Origin: Afipia massiliensis
Lineage (GTDB): Bacteria; Pseudomonadota; Alphaproteobacteria; Rhizobiales; Xanthobacteraceae
Length of the DNA stretch: 64,000 nt
Assembly (NCBI RefSeq): GCF_001006325.2
Contig: NZ_LBIA02000001.1
Span: 1,799,501 to 1,863,500, forward strand
Direction of reading: 5' to 3'
The notes beneath the pieces are model-generated. The model worked only from the letters and a program-made list of their open reading frames with translations. It made no database searches and had not been told where the DNA came from. Position 1 is the first letter of the stretch. Each line of letters begins with the position of its first letter. The position numbers and the translations under genes are program-made. Below are positions 37,696 to 47,146 of the stretch, piece after piece.

Positions 37696-37718
37696 CGCGC
37701 TGCCCTTCAAGCAGCGCG
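37696..37718 (+). terminator. hairpin after rpmF
   Basis: An 8-bp GC stem (37696-37703 with 37711-37718) with a 7-base loop starts 15 bases past the rpmF stop. No T-tract follows. Confidence 0.45.
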
Positions 37719-37823
37719 ACCGCTGCGATGCTGGCGGAAGCGCGCGAACGCGTCTTCACAAGAACGCCACAGACGCATGTGACGCCTATCACAGGATACA
37801 TTTTCAGAGAGAGCCTGCCGACG

Positions 37824-38519
37824 ATGATCGGTTTTCCGCTGCTTCTGATTCCGTTCGCGATCTACAACATCTTCGTGTTCCTGATGCCGGGCGTGGTGTT
37901 CACCGCGCCGATCGCGAGCGTGACGCTAATGTCGGGCGTGCAGTGGTCGCCGACCTTCGGCGATGCGCTGCTGGCGCTTGGCATTGTTCTGCTGCTGTTC
38001 GAGGTCGTCAAAGCCGCACGTCCCGGTGCGCGATACCTGACCGATCATTTGCTGTCGCTGGTTGTATCGGGCGCTGCGGTTGCGGAGTTTCTGCTGCTCG
38101 TGCCGTTCGGCACCTCGACATTTTTCCTGCTGACAGTGCTGATGATCGTGGAGTTTCTTGCGGGCGTCTCCATCGGCTTCCGCAACCGGCATCGCCATGT
38201 GCCGGCGGCTGTGCCTGCCAGCGTTCCGCGCGAACCTGCGCCGGCACCAGTGCCCGTTCCAGCCAATCCCGCACCGGCCGAGCCGTCATTCGACCGGCCC
38301 CATCAGGATGTGAAGCCGGTTGAGCCGGTGCCTCCGCAGCCTGAGCCTGAAACTGCGCCTAAGCCTGAAATCGCACCGAAGCCGGTGCCGACGCTTGCCG
38401 TGATCCGCAATGCAGAAGGCACGGTTGCCGCGGAGCGGAAGATCTCCGACTGGAGTGTCAGCGATCTGGTGTCGGATCATGCGCCGGAGAGTCCGGCCAA
38501 AACGCCACCGAAGCCCTGA
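37824..38519 (+). CDS. membrane protein with Pro-rich C-terminal tail
   Basis: About 231 residues of unknown function. Three or four membrane segments come first: MIGFPLLLIPFAIYNIFVFL, FGDALLALGIVLLLFEVV, LLSLVVSGAAVAEFLLLVPF and FFLLTVLMIVEFLAGVSIGF. A long Pro/Ala/Glu tail (PAPVPVPANPAPAEP and similar) ends in ISDWSVSDLVSDHAPES. The first ATG of the hydrophobic run is at 37824; an in-frame ATG at 37728 adds a polar leader. It may be an inner-membrane protein with a disordered tail. I recognise no catalytic motif. Confidence 0.7.
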   Translation: MIGFPLLLIPFAIYNIFVFLMPGVVFTAPIASVTLMSGVQWSPTFGDALLALGIVLLLFEVVKAARPGARYLTDHLLSLVVSGAAVAEFLLLVPFGTSTFFLLTVLMIVEFLAGVSIGFRNRHRHVPAAVPASVPREPAPAPVPVPANPAPAEPSFDRPHQDVKPVEPVPPQPEPETAPKPEIAPKPVPTLAVIRNAEGTVAAERKISDWSVSDLVSDHAPESPAKTPPKP

Positions 38520-38523
38520 ACCC

Positions 38524-38838
38524 TCACGCAGTCCGCGACAACACCTTGCCGAAGCCATTCGCGCCGCGCACCGTCGCGCGACTGTAAGCCCCGTGCGCAA
38601 CGGCAGGCGCCTCACGGCGCAAGGTGCGCGTCTGAGGAGCCTGCTCAGCCATCGCGATCAGGTGCGCCACAAACGATGCATCCGGGCGAGCCATCCGTAC
38701 CGCTGAAGCCCGGAGAGGGCGTTCGATGGGCACCAGGGCGCGGCTGGCGACCGGCTCTGTCTGCGAGGCTGCGCATGCTGCGGATGGCCCCGTAAGCAGA
38801 CGAGGTCCGGTCTTCGATGTGATGCCTGAAATGATCAT
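38524..38838 (-). CDS. small conserved alphaproteobacterial hypothetical protein
   Basis: A 104-residue protein with a C-terminal half reading FVAHLIAMAEQAPQTRTLRR, then APAVAHGAYSRAT. A Phe-(V/L)-x-x-LIA run followed by PQTR and a Tyr/Ala-rich end recurs in many small uncharacterised proteins of Bradyrhizobium relatives. The N-terminal half is low-complexity and basic. It converges on the membrane protein gene with a 4-base gap. The start is the first ATG, without a clear RBS, so the N-terminus is uncertain. The function is unknown. Confidence 0.5.
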   Translation of the reverse strand: MIISGITSKTGPRLLTGPSAACAASQTEPVASRALVPIERPLRASAVRMARPDASFVAHLIAMAEQAPQTRTLRREAPAVAHGAYSRATVRGANGFGKVLSRTA

Positions 38839-39054
38839 CGCGGGCAGCCTGTCTCATTTTGGGACGCAATGCGCCTTCTCCATGTGACATCGCAAGGGTC
38901 GTGCCGGATCTCGTCGGCAACCGATTGCCGGCTTCCGGACATTGATAACAAAGCGGTTTGTCGGATTGTTCAGGAAGTTGGCCTAGGCTGACGGGCGTTC
39001 GACGATTTACTCTTGGGTGTCGAATCACCCACGCCGTCCCGGAACGAGGCATCT

Positions 39055-40845
39055 TTGACAGTTAAACCGGTTCAAGCCTCGCTCCCTTCCGGCTCTGCCA
39101 CTGCGCCTGGAGGCGCTTCGCTCATGCGCCGCGCCGGATCGGCCGCTGGAATTGATCTTCTCGAAGCTCTCGGACAGGCGAGTTTTTCGTGGGACATCGC
39201 CAGCGATACCCTGCACTGGAGCGACAATGCCGCGGCCGTGCTTCGCGACATTCCGCAACCGGCTTTGTCGAAGGCGGGCGAATTCTCGAAGCTGATCGAG
39301 CCGGCGCGCAACATCCGCACGGACGCGGTGCTGAATTCGACGGCGAGCGACAATGGCGAGGGCGTGCCTTACCAGATCGAATACGGGCTGCGTGCCGGCA
39401 CGTCGTCGCCGATGCTCTGGATCGATGAGTACGGCAGATGGTTCGCCGGTGCGGACGGTAAGCCGTCGCGCGCGCATGGCATCGTTCGCATCAACAACGA
39501 ACGCCACGCCCGGGATGAGCAACTGCTGAAGCTGTCGCAGGACGATCCACTCACCGGCGAGTTCAACCGCACGCGTCTGACGGCCGCGCTGGCCGAGGCG
39601 ATCGAGGAAGCAGGCCGCTTTCGGTCGTCCTTTGCCTTCATGCTGGTCGGCATCGATCATCTTGCACAGATCAACGACGCTTTCGGCTACGAGATCGCCG
39701 ATCAGGTCATTCTCGAAGTTGCCAAGCGCATTCGTGCGCGGCTGCGCGGCGGCGACGTGCTCGGGCGGTTTTCGGGCAATAAATTCGGACTGATCCTGAA
39801 GAATTGTTCGGTCGACGACATGCACGTTGCCGCCGAGCGCTTTCTTGCGGGCATCCGCGATGAGGTCGTGCCGACGCAATCCGGCCCGGTGGCGGTGACT
39901 GCCTCGATCGGTGCGATCAATGCGCTGCGCCACGCCAGCACGGTCGAGGAGGCGATGAGCCGGACTCAGGAAGCGCTGGATCTTGCCAAGGTGCGGCGCC
40001 GCGGCTCGCTGATGGTCTGGCGTCCGAATGTCGAGCGCGAGGCGCAACGCCGGGTCAACATCCGCGTCACCGACGAAATCGTCACGGCATTGAATGAGCG
40101 CCGCATCGTGATGGCCTACGAGCCGGTTGTGGCGACCATCTCGCGGCAGCCCGCGTTCCACGAATGTCTGGTGCGAATGCGGCAGGAGGACGGTGCGTAT
40201 TCGCTGTCGCCGGACATCGTTCCGGTCGCCGAGAAACTCGGTCTGATCCGGCTGGTCGATCACCGGGTACTGGAACTCGTTGTCGCCGAATTGGCAGACG
40301 CGCCGCATGCGCAACTCAGCCTGAATATTTCACCCGATACGACGATGGACCCCGACTGGTGGGCCAGTATTGAATCGCTGATGCGGGCCTATCCCGGCGT
40401 CGCTGAGCGGTTGATCGTTGAGATCACCGAGACCGTCGCCATTCAGGACCTGGATGACGTTCGCGGGTTCGTCACGCGGCTGAAGAATTTCGGTAGCCGC
40501 ATCGCCATCGACGATTTCGGCGCTGGCTACACGTCGTTCCGCAATCTGCGGAAGCTCGGCGTGGATATCGTGAAGATCGACGGCGCGTTCGTGCAGAATA
40601 TCGCGCGCTCGTCGGATGATCGGGCGTTCGTGCAGACGCTGATCGATCTTGCGCACCGGCTCGGCATCAAGACGGTTGCCGAGTGGGTGCAGGACGAGGA
40701 ATCGGCCAAGCTGCTGCAGGACTGGGGTTGCGATTACATTCAGGGACGGCTGACCGGGCTGGCTTCTCTGGCCAAGCCGTGGGCTGCTGCTGCAAAAACG
40801 CCGCTGCAAGGCGCGAAGCCCGCGGCGGCGATAGCGGCAAACTGA
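39055..40845 (+). CDS. GGDEF/EAL domain protein with degenerate GGDEF site
   Basis: About 596 residues in three parts: an N-terminal PAS-like segment (FSWDIASDTLHWSDNAAAVL, about residues 40-140), a GGDEF-fold domain whose active-site motif reads RFSGNKFGLI instead of GGDEF, and a C-terminal EAL domain. The EAL domain keeps most catalytic features: FHECLVRM in place of EAL, LNIS, VEITET, IDDFGAGYTSF, VKIDGAF and the final YIQG Gln. I infer an active or near-active c-di-GMP phosphodiesterase whose GGDEF half may bind GTP or be regulatory. I prefer the TTG at 39055, with GAGG 5 bases upstream, over a TTG at 39013. Confidence 0.85.
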   Translation: MTVKPVQASLPSGSATAPGGASLMRRAGSAAGIDLLEALGQASFSWDIASDTLHWSDNAAAVLRDIPQPALSKAGEFSKLIEPARNIRTDAVLNSTASDNGEGVPYQIEYGLRAGTSSPMLWIDEYGRWFAGADGKPSRAHGIVRINNERHARDEQLLKLSQDDPLTGEFNRTRLTAALAEAIEEAGRFRSSFAFMLVGIDHLAQINDAFGYEIADQVILEVAKRIRARLRGGDVLGRFSGNKFGLILKNCSVDDMHVAAERFLAGIRDEVVPTQSGPVAVTASIGAINALRHASTVEEAMSRTQEALDLAKVRRRGSLMVWRPNVEREAQRRVNIRVTDEIVTALNERRIVMAYEPVVATISRQPAFHECLVRMRQEDGAYSLSPDIVPVAEKLGLIRLVDHRVLELVVAELADAPHAQLSLNISPDTTMDPDWWASIESLMRAYPGVAERLIVEITETVAIQDLDDVRGFVTRLKNFGSRIAIDDFGAGYTSFRNLRKLGVDIVKIDGAFVQNIARSSDDRAFVQTLIDLAHRLGIKTVAEWVQDEESAKLLQDWGCDYIQGRLTGLASLAKPWAAAAKTPLQGAKPAAAIAAN

Positions 40846-40863
40846 CGTCGCAAATCAAAGTCA

Positions 40864-40891
40864 GTTGCGGCGGCAGACCTGCCGCCACAAC
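40864..40891. terminator. bidirectional hairpin between EAL gene and phaR
   Basis: A 13-bp stem with one mismatch (40864-40876 with 40879-40891, GTTG...GGCAG arms) lies in the 68-base gap between two converging genes. Confidence 0.55.
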
Positions 40892-40913
40892 ACGCGGGCA
40901 GGTCAGGGTTCGC

Positions 40914-41513
40914 TCAGCTCTTGCTTTCCGATTCCCTGGACATCCGCTCAAGACGATCCTGCATCTCTTTCATCTGACGCTTGAGATCGTCGATGTCCGC
41001 CTCGGCCGGCTCGTTCGCGGTCGGCGGTGATTCGGCGGACGGAGTTTCCTTCCGCAGTGGCGCGCCGAACGGCTTGAACATCGCGAACGTTCGCTCGAAC
41101 ATTTCCATGTTGCGGCGAACGTGTTCTTCCAGCGGCGCGAACGGCGTGTTGCTGAAGGTGTTCGTCATCTGCTTGCGGAACTTTTCCTGTTCGCGCGTCA
41201 GGGTGTCGATGGATTGTTCGAGATATTTCGGCACCACCATCTGCATGCTGTCGCCGTAGAAGCGGATCAGCTGGCGCAGGAAGGTCGTCGGCAGCAGGTT
41301 CTGGCCGGCCTTGTTCTCCTGCTCGAAGATGATCTGGGCCAGGACCGAGCGCGTAATGTCGTCGCCGGTCTTTGCGTCATAAACGAGGAAGTCTTCGCCT
41401 TCCTTCACCATGGCGGCGAGATCCTCGAGCGTCACATACGTGCTGGTGCCGGTGTTGTAGAGGCGCCGATTTGCGTACTTCTTGATCGTAATGGGCTGGT
41501 CGGATTTTGCCAT
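40914..41513 (-). CDS. phaR: polyhydroxyalkanoate synthesis repressor PhaR
   Basis: A 199-residue PHA regulator that binds both DNA and PHA granules. The N-terminal DNA-binding domain starts ITIKKYANRRLYNTGTSTYV and continues TLEDLAAMVKEGEDFLVYDA; the PHA accumulation regulatory region follows (DDITRSVLAQIIFEQENKA) and the C-terminus is a coiled coil (DDLKRQMKEMQDRLERMS). I start at ATG 41513 (MAKSDQP) where family similarity begins, though MCES at 41525 is possible and the open frame runs to 41705. It is divergent from phaA, so it likely controls phaA-phaB. Confidence 0.92.
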   Translation of the reverse strand: MAKSDQPITIKKYANRRLYNTGTSTYVTLEDLAAMVKEGEDFLVYDAKTGDDITRSVLAQIIFEQENKAGQNLLPTTFLRQLIRFYGDSMQMVVPKYLEQSIDTLTREQEKFRKQMTNTFSNTPFAPLEEHVRRNMEMFERTFAMFKPFGAPLRKETPSAESPPTANEPAEADIDDLKRQMKEMQDRLERMSRESESKS

Positions 41514-42969
<1,456 letters not shown>

Positions 42970-43003
42970 AATTCTGCGAACGCACTGCACAATACAAAAT
43001 CAA

Positions 43004-43034
43004 AATGCCCGGCAATTTGCCGGGCATTTTTTCT
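43004..43034 (+). terminator. rho-independent terminator between phaA and phaB
   Basis: A GC-rich 10- to 12-bp stem (43004-43015 with 43017-43028, AATGCCCGGC arms) is followed by a T-rich run. It sits in the phaA-phaB gap and may allow unequal expression of the two genes. Confidence 0.75.
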
Positions 43035-43107
43035 TGCTGTTATCGCAATTGACCTGAATACTTGTTTTCCAAAAACGCTTCAGTGAACTGCGGAGGGGAC
43101 ACCTGAT

Positions 43108-43833
43108 ATGGCACGCGTGGCATTGGTAACTGGCGGAACGCGCGGCATCGGAGCTGCGATCAGCAAGGCTTTGAAGGCTGCGGGCTACAAGGTTGCGGCG
43201 AGTTACGCCGGCAATGACGAGGCCGCGGCGAAATTCAAGGCCGAGACGGGAATCCCCGTTTACAAGTGGGATGTCGGTGCGTTCGATGCGTGCGCAGACG
43301 GTGTGAAGAAAGTCGAGGCCGATATCGGGCCGATCGACGTGCTGGTCAACAATGCCGGCATCACCCGCGATGTGCCGTTTCACAAGATGTCGCTCGACCA
43401 GTGGAACGCGGTTATGAATACCAATCTCGGTTCGCTGTTCAACATGACGCGGCAGGTGATCGAAGGCATGCGCGGCCGCAAGTTCGGGCGCATCATCAAC
43501 ATTTCATCGATCAACGGGCAGAAGGGCCAGTTCGGGCAGGTCAATTATTCGGCGGCGAAGGCCGGGGACATCGGATTTACCAAGGCGCTGGCGCTTGAAA
43601 ACGCGCGCGGCGGCATCACGGTGAACGCGATCTGCCCCGGCTATATCAACACCGAGATGGTGCAGGCGGTGCCGAAGGACGTCCTCGAGAAGAACGTGAT
43701 CCCGCAGATTCCCGTCAACCGCCTCGGCGAGCCGGAAGAAATCGCGCGCGCAGTGGTGTTTCTCGCCGCCGATGAGTCCGGATTTGTCACCGGCTCGACG
43801 ATGACCATCAATGGTGGACAATACCTGCAATAA
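43108..43833 (+). CDS. phaB: acetoacetyl-CoA reductase
   Basis: A 241-residue short-chain dehydrogenase that reduces acetoacetyl-CoA to (R)-3-hydroxybutyryl-CoA with NADPH. The nucleotide motif is VTGGTRGIGAAIS, the structural NNAG motif VLVNNAGITRD, and the catalytic triad is Ser134, Tyr147 and Lys151 in NYSAAKAG. The length and the C-terminal STMTINGGQYLQ match PhaB. GGAGGGG lies just upstream. No phaC synthase is in the window. Confidence 0.94.
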   Translation: MARVALVTGGTRGIGAAISKALKAAGYKVAASYAGNDEAAAKFKAETGIPVYKWDVGAFDACADGVKKVEADIGPIDVLVNNAGITRDVPFHKMSLDQWNAVMNTNLGSLFNMTRQVIEGMRGRKFGRIINISSINGQKGQFGQVNYSAAKAGDIGFTKALALENARGGITVNAICPGYINTEMVQAVPKDVLEKNVIPQIPVNRLGEPEEIARAVVFLAADESGFVTGSTMTINGGQYLQ

Positions 43834-43898
43834 TCTCGAATACCGGGTTTGGGGTAAAGGATATGGCATTGTCGCGGATTGAATGTCATTGATCCGCG

Positions 43899-44774
43899 AT
43901 GACGTCTTCGACCGCCACTCTTGTCGGCCTCACCGCCATTATCATGTGGTCGCTGCTCGCCGCGCTCACCGTCGCGACGGGCCGCGTACCGCCGTTTCAA
44001 CTGCTGGCGATGACGTTCGCCATCGGCGCCTGCGTCGGTCCCTTGACCTGGCTGTGGCGGCCATCGGCTATTCGCGCCCTGCGGCAACCACTCGCAGTCT
44101 GGCTGGTCGGGATCGGCGGACTGTTCGGCTATCACGCGCTGTATTTTCTGGCCCTGCGTCTCGCGCCGCCGGCCGAAGCCGGGCTGCTGAACTATCTCTG
44201 GCCGCTGCTGATCGTGCTGCTCTCGTCGCTGCTGCCGGGCGAGCGGCTGGCGCTGCATCATATTGTCGGCGCGGTTCTCGGCTTTGCGGGGACGATCCTG
44301 CTGTTCGCCGGCAATAGCGGATCGTCACCCAATCCGGCGCATATTCCCGGCTTCGTCGCTGCTTTTGTCGCGGCGTTCGTGTGGGCGGGCTACTCCGTGA
44401 TGTCGCGCAAACTCGCGGCGGTGCCGACCGACGCGGTTGCCGGATTTTGTCTTGCGACCGCACTGCTGGCTGCAATCTGTCATCTCGTTCTTGAGGTGTC
44501 CGTTTGGCCGGAGACGCCGATGCAATGGCTGGCCATCGTGGCGCTCGGAATCGGACCGGTGGGAATCGCTTTTTTCGTGTGGGACATCGGCATGAAGCGC
44601 GGCGACATCCGCGTGCTGGGCGCTGCGTCCTATGCCACGCCGCTGCTGTCGACCGCGTTTCTGATCATTGCTGGATTTGCGAAGCCCACCGCGACGCTGG
44701 CCATCGCAGCCGCACTGATCGCGGGCGGCGGGTTGATCGCGGCAAAGGACATGATCGTCAAACGATCCGCTTAG
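43899..44774 (+). CDS. EamA/DMT family transporter
   Basis: A 291-residue transporter with ten hydrophobic segments and two EamA repeats (ATLVGLTAIIMWSLLAALTV; FVAAFVAAFVWAGYSVMSRK). LFGYHALYFLALRLAPPAEAG and LNYLWPLLIVLLSSLLPGE are typical of the YddG-like aromatic/amine exporter branch. The substrate is not predictable. Its stop overlaps the stop of the convergent cupin gene by four bases. Confidence 0.85.
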   Translation: MTSSTATLVGLTAIIMWSLLAALTVATGRVPPFQLLAMTFAIGACVGPLTWLWRPSAIRALRQPLAVWLVGIGGLFGYHALYFLALRLAPPAEAGLLNYLWPLLIVLLSSLLPGERLALHHIVGAVLGFAGTILLFAGNSGSSPNPAHIPGFVAAFVAAFVWAGYSVMSRKLAAVPTDAVAGFCLATALLAAICHLVLEVSVWPETPMQWLAIVALGIGPVGIAFFVWDIGMKRGDIRVLGAASYATPLLSTAFLIIAGFAKPTATLAIAAALIAGGGLIAAKDMIVKRSA

Positions 44775-45211
44775 GTCGGCGACCACCCCGGCGGCGCGAG
44801 CTCGAATTTTGCAAAGTCGAAAGCGGGTGCGACCGTGCAGCCGACCAAAGTCCAGTCGCCGGTGCATTCCGCGGCCTGCCAGGCATGGGCCGGGACGACG
44901 GCCTGTGGCTGTTCTCCCGTCGTGAAATCGGGGCCGAGTTGGATCGCCCGCTCGCCGTTGCTGTCAGCGATCCGCAGCGTCAGCGCGCTGCCCGCATAGT
45001 AATGCCAGATCTCCGCCGCATCGACGCGGTGCCAGTGCGATCGTTCACCGCGCGCGAGCAGGAAGTAGATCGCGGTGGATGCTGCACGGCTGCCGTCGAC
45101 AGTCTGCGGATCGCGAAAGGTCTCGCGATAGTGCCCACCTTCGGGATGTGGCTTCAGGCCGAGCCACGCGATGACGCCGCGCGCGCTCAACCCGGCTTTG
45201 ATATCCCTCAT
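44771..45211 (-). CDS. DUF985 cupin family protein
   Basis: A 146-residue cupin of the DUF985 family. LGLKPHPEGGHYRETFRD, SAASTAIYFLL..GERSHWHRVDA and EIWHYYAGSALTL are its hallmark segments, with His residues in SHWHRV and EIWHYY as likely metal ligands. The ATG overlaps the gloB stop (ATGA), so the two genes are translationally coupled. The enzymatic role is unknown; coupling to glyoxalase II suggests a link to reactive-carbonyl or thioester metabolism, which is inference. Confidence 0.87.
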   Translation of the reverse strand: MRDIKAGLSARGVIAWLGLKPHPEGGHYRETFRDPQTVDGSRAASTAIYFLLARGERSHWHRVDAAEIWHYYAGSALTLRIADSNGERAIQLGPDFTTGEQPQAVVPAHAWQAAECTGDWTLVGCTVAPAFDFAKFELAPPGWSPT

Positions 45212-45975
45212 GCCTTGTTCTTGCGCTCGCGCAGTTCGCCGAAAACTTCTGCCGGGCTTTTGCCGGCGAGGCCGACGGCTGATGCGACGGCCGGGACATC
45301 CGCGCGCAGAAACGTGTTGGCTTCCTTCTCGTCGCGGATCAGCGTCGGAATCGTCGGCTGGTTCGCGGCGCGCAGCTTTGCCACTTCCTCGGCGCGGGCT
45401 TTCAGCGCCGGATTGTTCGGCTCGATCCCGAGCGCGAACTTGACGTTGGATGCGGTGTATTCGTGGCCGCAAAAAACCCGCATGTCGTTCGGCAACGCGC
45501 GCAGCTTCAGCAGCGACTCCCACATCATCGGATAGGTGCCCTCGAAGACACGGCCGCAGCCGATCGAAAACAGCGTATCGGCGCAGAACAGCGCACGATC
45601 CTCGTCGAACACGTAACTGATGTGATCCAAAGTGTGGCCTGGGGTTTCCAGCACGCGTGCGCTCAGGTTGCCGACCTTTACCGCGGCACCTTCCTTGACG
45701 CGCTCATCGACAAGCGGAATCGCCGCGGCCTTGTCGTGCGGCGCGACCACCCGGCAATCGTACTTTGTCTTGAGTTCGGCGATCCCCCCGACATGATCCA
45801 TGTGGTGGTGGGTGACGAGAATGTCGGTTAGTGTCCAGCCTTCACGCTGCAGCGCCTTGATGATGGGGCCTGCTTCCGGCGCGTCGATCGAGGCGGTGGC
45901 CTTGGTGACCGGATCGTGAATGAGATAGCCGAAATTGTCGGACAGGCAGGGGAACAGGCGAATCTCGGCAGCCAT
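45208..45975 (-). CDS. gloB: hydroxyacylglutathione hydrolase (glyoxalase II)
   Basis: A 255-residue metallo-beta-lactamase-fold thioesterase that hydrolyses S-lactoylglutathione to lactate and glutathione. The metal-binding motif is VTHHHMDHVGG (HxHxDH), further ligands lie in TPGHTLDHISYVF and CADTLFSIGCGR, and the C-terminus has the glutathione contact region (ALGIEPNNPALKARAEEVAK). GGAG 5 bases before ATG 45975 supports that start over the ATG at 45990. Confidence 0.94.
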   Translation of the reverse strand: MAAEIRLFPCLSDNFGYLIHDPVTKATASIDAPEAGPIIKALQREGWTLTDILVTHHHMDHVGGIAELKTKYDCRVVAPHDKAAAIPLVDERVKEGAAVKVGNLSARVLETPGHTLDHISYVFDEDRALFCADTLFSIGCGRVFEGTYPMMWESLLKLRALPNDMRVFCGHEYTASNVKFALGIEPNNPALKARAEEVAKLRAANQPTIPTLIRDEKEANTFLRADVPAVASAVGLAGKSPAEVFGELRERKNKA

Positions 45976-46095
45976 GACGTCTCCATTCATCGAGAATGGC
46001 TCACGCTATCACGCCCTCATTCACGAGTGAAATACGTTAACGCCGTTCCGGAGATCGCCTCGCGGCCGCTGCACGACGCTGTTCCCCGTGATAGG

Positions 46096-46172
46096 CTAGT
46101 GTGGCGGCTCGCAAGTCCGCATCATTTCTACGGCGCTGTATTTTGCGGACTTGCGAGCTTAAGCCACACTAG
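46096..46172. repeat. CTAG-ended inverted-repeat element A
   Basis: A 77-base element with inverted ends: CTAGTGTGGC followed by GGCTCGCAAGTCCGC on the left, and its complement on the right with a 3-base insertion. Both ends carry CTAG. It lies 12 bases from element B, which has the same end signature but a different interior. Confidence 0.75.
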
Positions 46173-46184
46173 AACTATAGTTTT

Positions 46185-46260
46185 CTAGTGTCCTTTCAAA
46201 TCCGAAGTTCGCTTGGGAGCGTGCTGCGAAATGAAACGAACTTCGGATTTGGGACACTAG
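46185..46260. repeat. CTAG-ended inverted-repeat element B
   Basis: A 76-base element with inverted ends: CTAGTGTCCTTTCAAATCCG on the left, complementary (with a 3-base bulge) to the right arm that ends GGGACACTAG. The right end is 4 bases before the methyltransferase ATG at 46265. It resembles a non-autonomous MITE or a palindromic repeat. Confidence 0.75.
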
Positions 46261-46264
46261 CGCC

Positions 46265-47020
46265 ATGACCATCGACGTGATCGATCTTCGCAATTTCTAT
46301 TCGCAGCGCCTCGGTGCGGTGGCGCGGCGGCTGATCAGTCGCGGCATTCAGCGGCACTGGCCAGATGCGGATGGCTTGCGCGTTGCAGGTCTCGGTTATC
46401 CGACGCCCTATCTCGGCCTGTTTCGCGAGGATGCCGAACGCTGCATAGCGCTAATGCCGGCAGCCCAAGGCGTTTTGAAATGGCCGACGGCGCGTCCGAC
46501 CCTGTCGACGCTGGTCGATGAATTTTCATTGCCGTTGGCGGATGCTGCGGTCGATCGCATCCTGCTGGTTCACGCGCTGGAAATATCGGACGACCCGGAA
46601 GGGCTTCTGCGTGAGGTGTGGCGCGTGCTTGCGCCGTCGGGGCGGATGATGGCGATCATTCCCAATCGGCGCGGCGTATGGACGCGGACCGACAATACGC
46701 CGTTCGGGCACGGCCGGCCTTACTCCAGGTCGCAGATTACCCAACTGTTGCGGCAGACATGGTTCACGCCGACGGCATGGGGTGAGGCGTTGTTCGTGCC
46801 GCCATTCCAGAGTGCATGGGTGCTGCGTTCAGCAGTGGCCTGGGAACGGATGAGTGCTGCGGTATCATCACCGTTCGCCGGCGTTCATATCGTGGAGGCG
46901 TCGAAGCAGGTCTATCGCGCGATCCCGGCGCACCGCGAGCGCACACGCCTCATTCCGTCGATGCCGCCTGTTCTCCTGCCAACGCCGACCCGGCGCAACG
47001 ATCGGCCCGCAACCCACTAA
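46265..47020 (+). CDS. class I SAM-dependent methyltransferase
   Basis: A 251-residue Rossmann-type methyltransferase (Methyltransf_11-like). The N-terminal RNFYSQRLGAVARRLISRG is followed by a loose SAM motif region (GLRVAGLGYPTPYLGLF), the post-I/II acidic segment SLPLADAAVDRILLVHALE (motif IV region), and LREVWRVLAPSGRMMAIIPN (motif V). Family members of this length lie beside gloB in alphaproteobacteria. The substrate is unknown. The start lies 4 bases past repeat element B. Confidence 0.82.
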   Translation: MTIDVIDLRNFYSQRLGAVARRLISRGIQRHWPDADGLRVAGLGYPTPYLGLFREDAERCIALMPAAQGVLKWPTARPTLSTLVDEFSLPLADAAVDRILLVHALEISDDPEGLLREVWRVLAPSGRMMAIIPNRRGVWTRTDNTPFGHGRPYSRSQITQLLRQTWFTPTAWGEALFVPPFQSAWVLRSAVAWERMSAAVSSPFAGVHIVEASKQVYRAIPAHRERTRLIPSMPPVLLPTPTRRNDRPATH

Positions 47021-47038
47021 ATCACCGCTTGAATCAAA

Positions 47039-47071
47039 ATGGCCCGCCTGAGGTTCACTCAGGCGGGCCAT
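47039..47071. terminator. bidirectional hairpin between methyltransferase and DUF4167 genes
   Basis: A perfect 14-bp stem (47039-47052 with 47058-47071, ATGGCCCGCCTGAG arms) with a 5-base loop stands between converging genes. A 13-bp tandem repeat follows on the plus strand. Confidence 0.8.
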
Positions 47072-47073
47072 CG

Positions 47074-47106
47074 TGTTGTTATGGAGTGTTGTTATGGAGT
47101 GTTGTC
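47074..47106 (+). repeat. 13-bp tandem repeat
   Basis: Two exact copies of TGTTGTTATGGAG (47074-47086 and 47087-47099), then a partial copy TGTTGT, sit just past the hairpin. Confidence 0.85.
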
Positions 47107-47146
47107 ACGGACATGCCATCATGGGCATGACATCAGGTTGCGCAGC

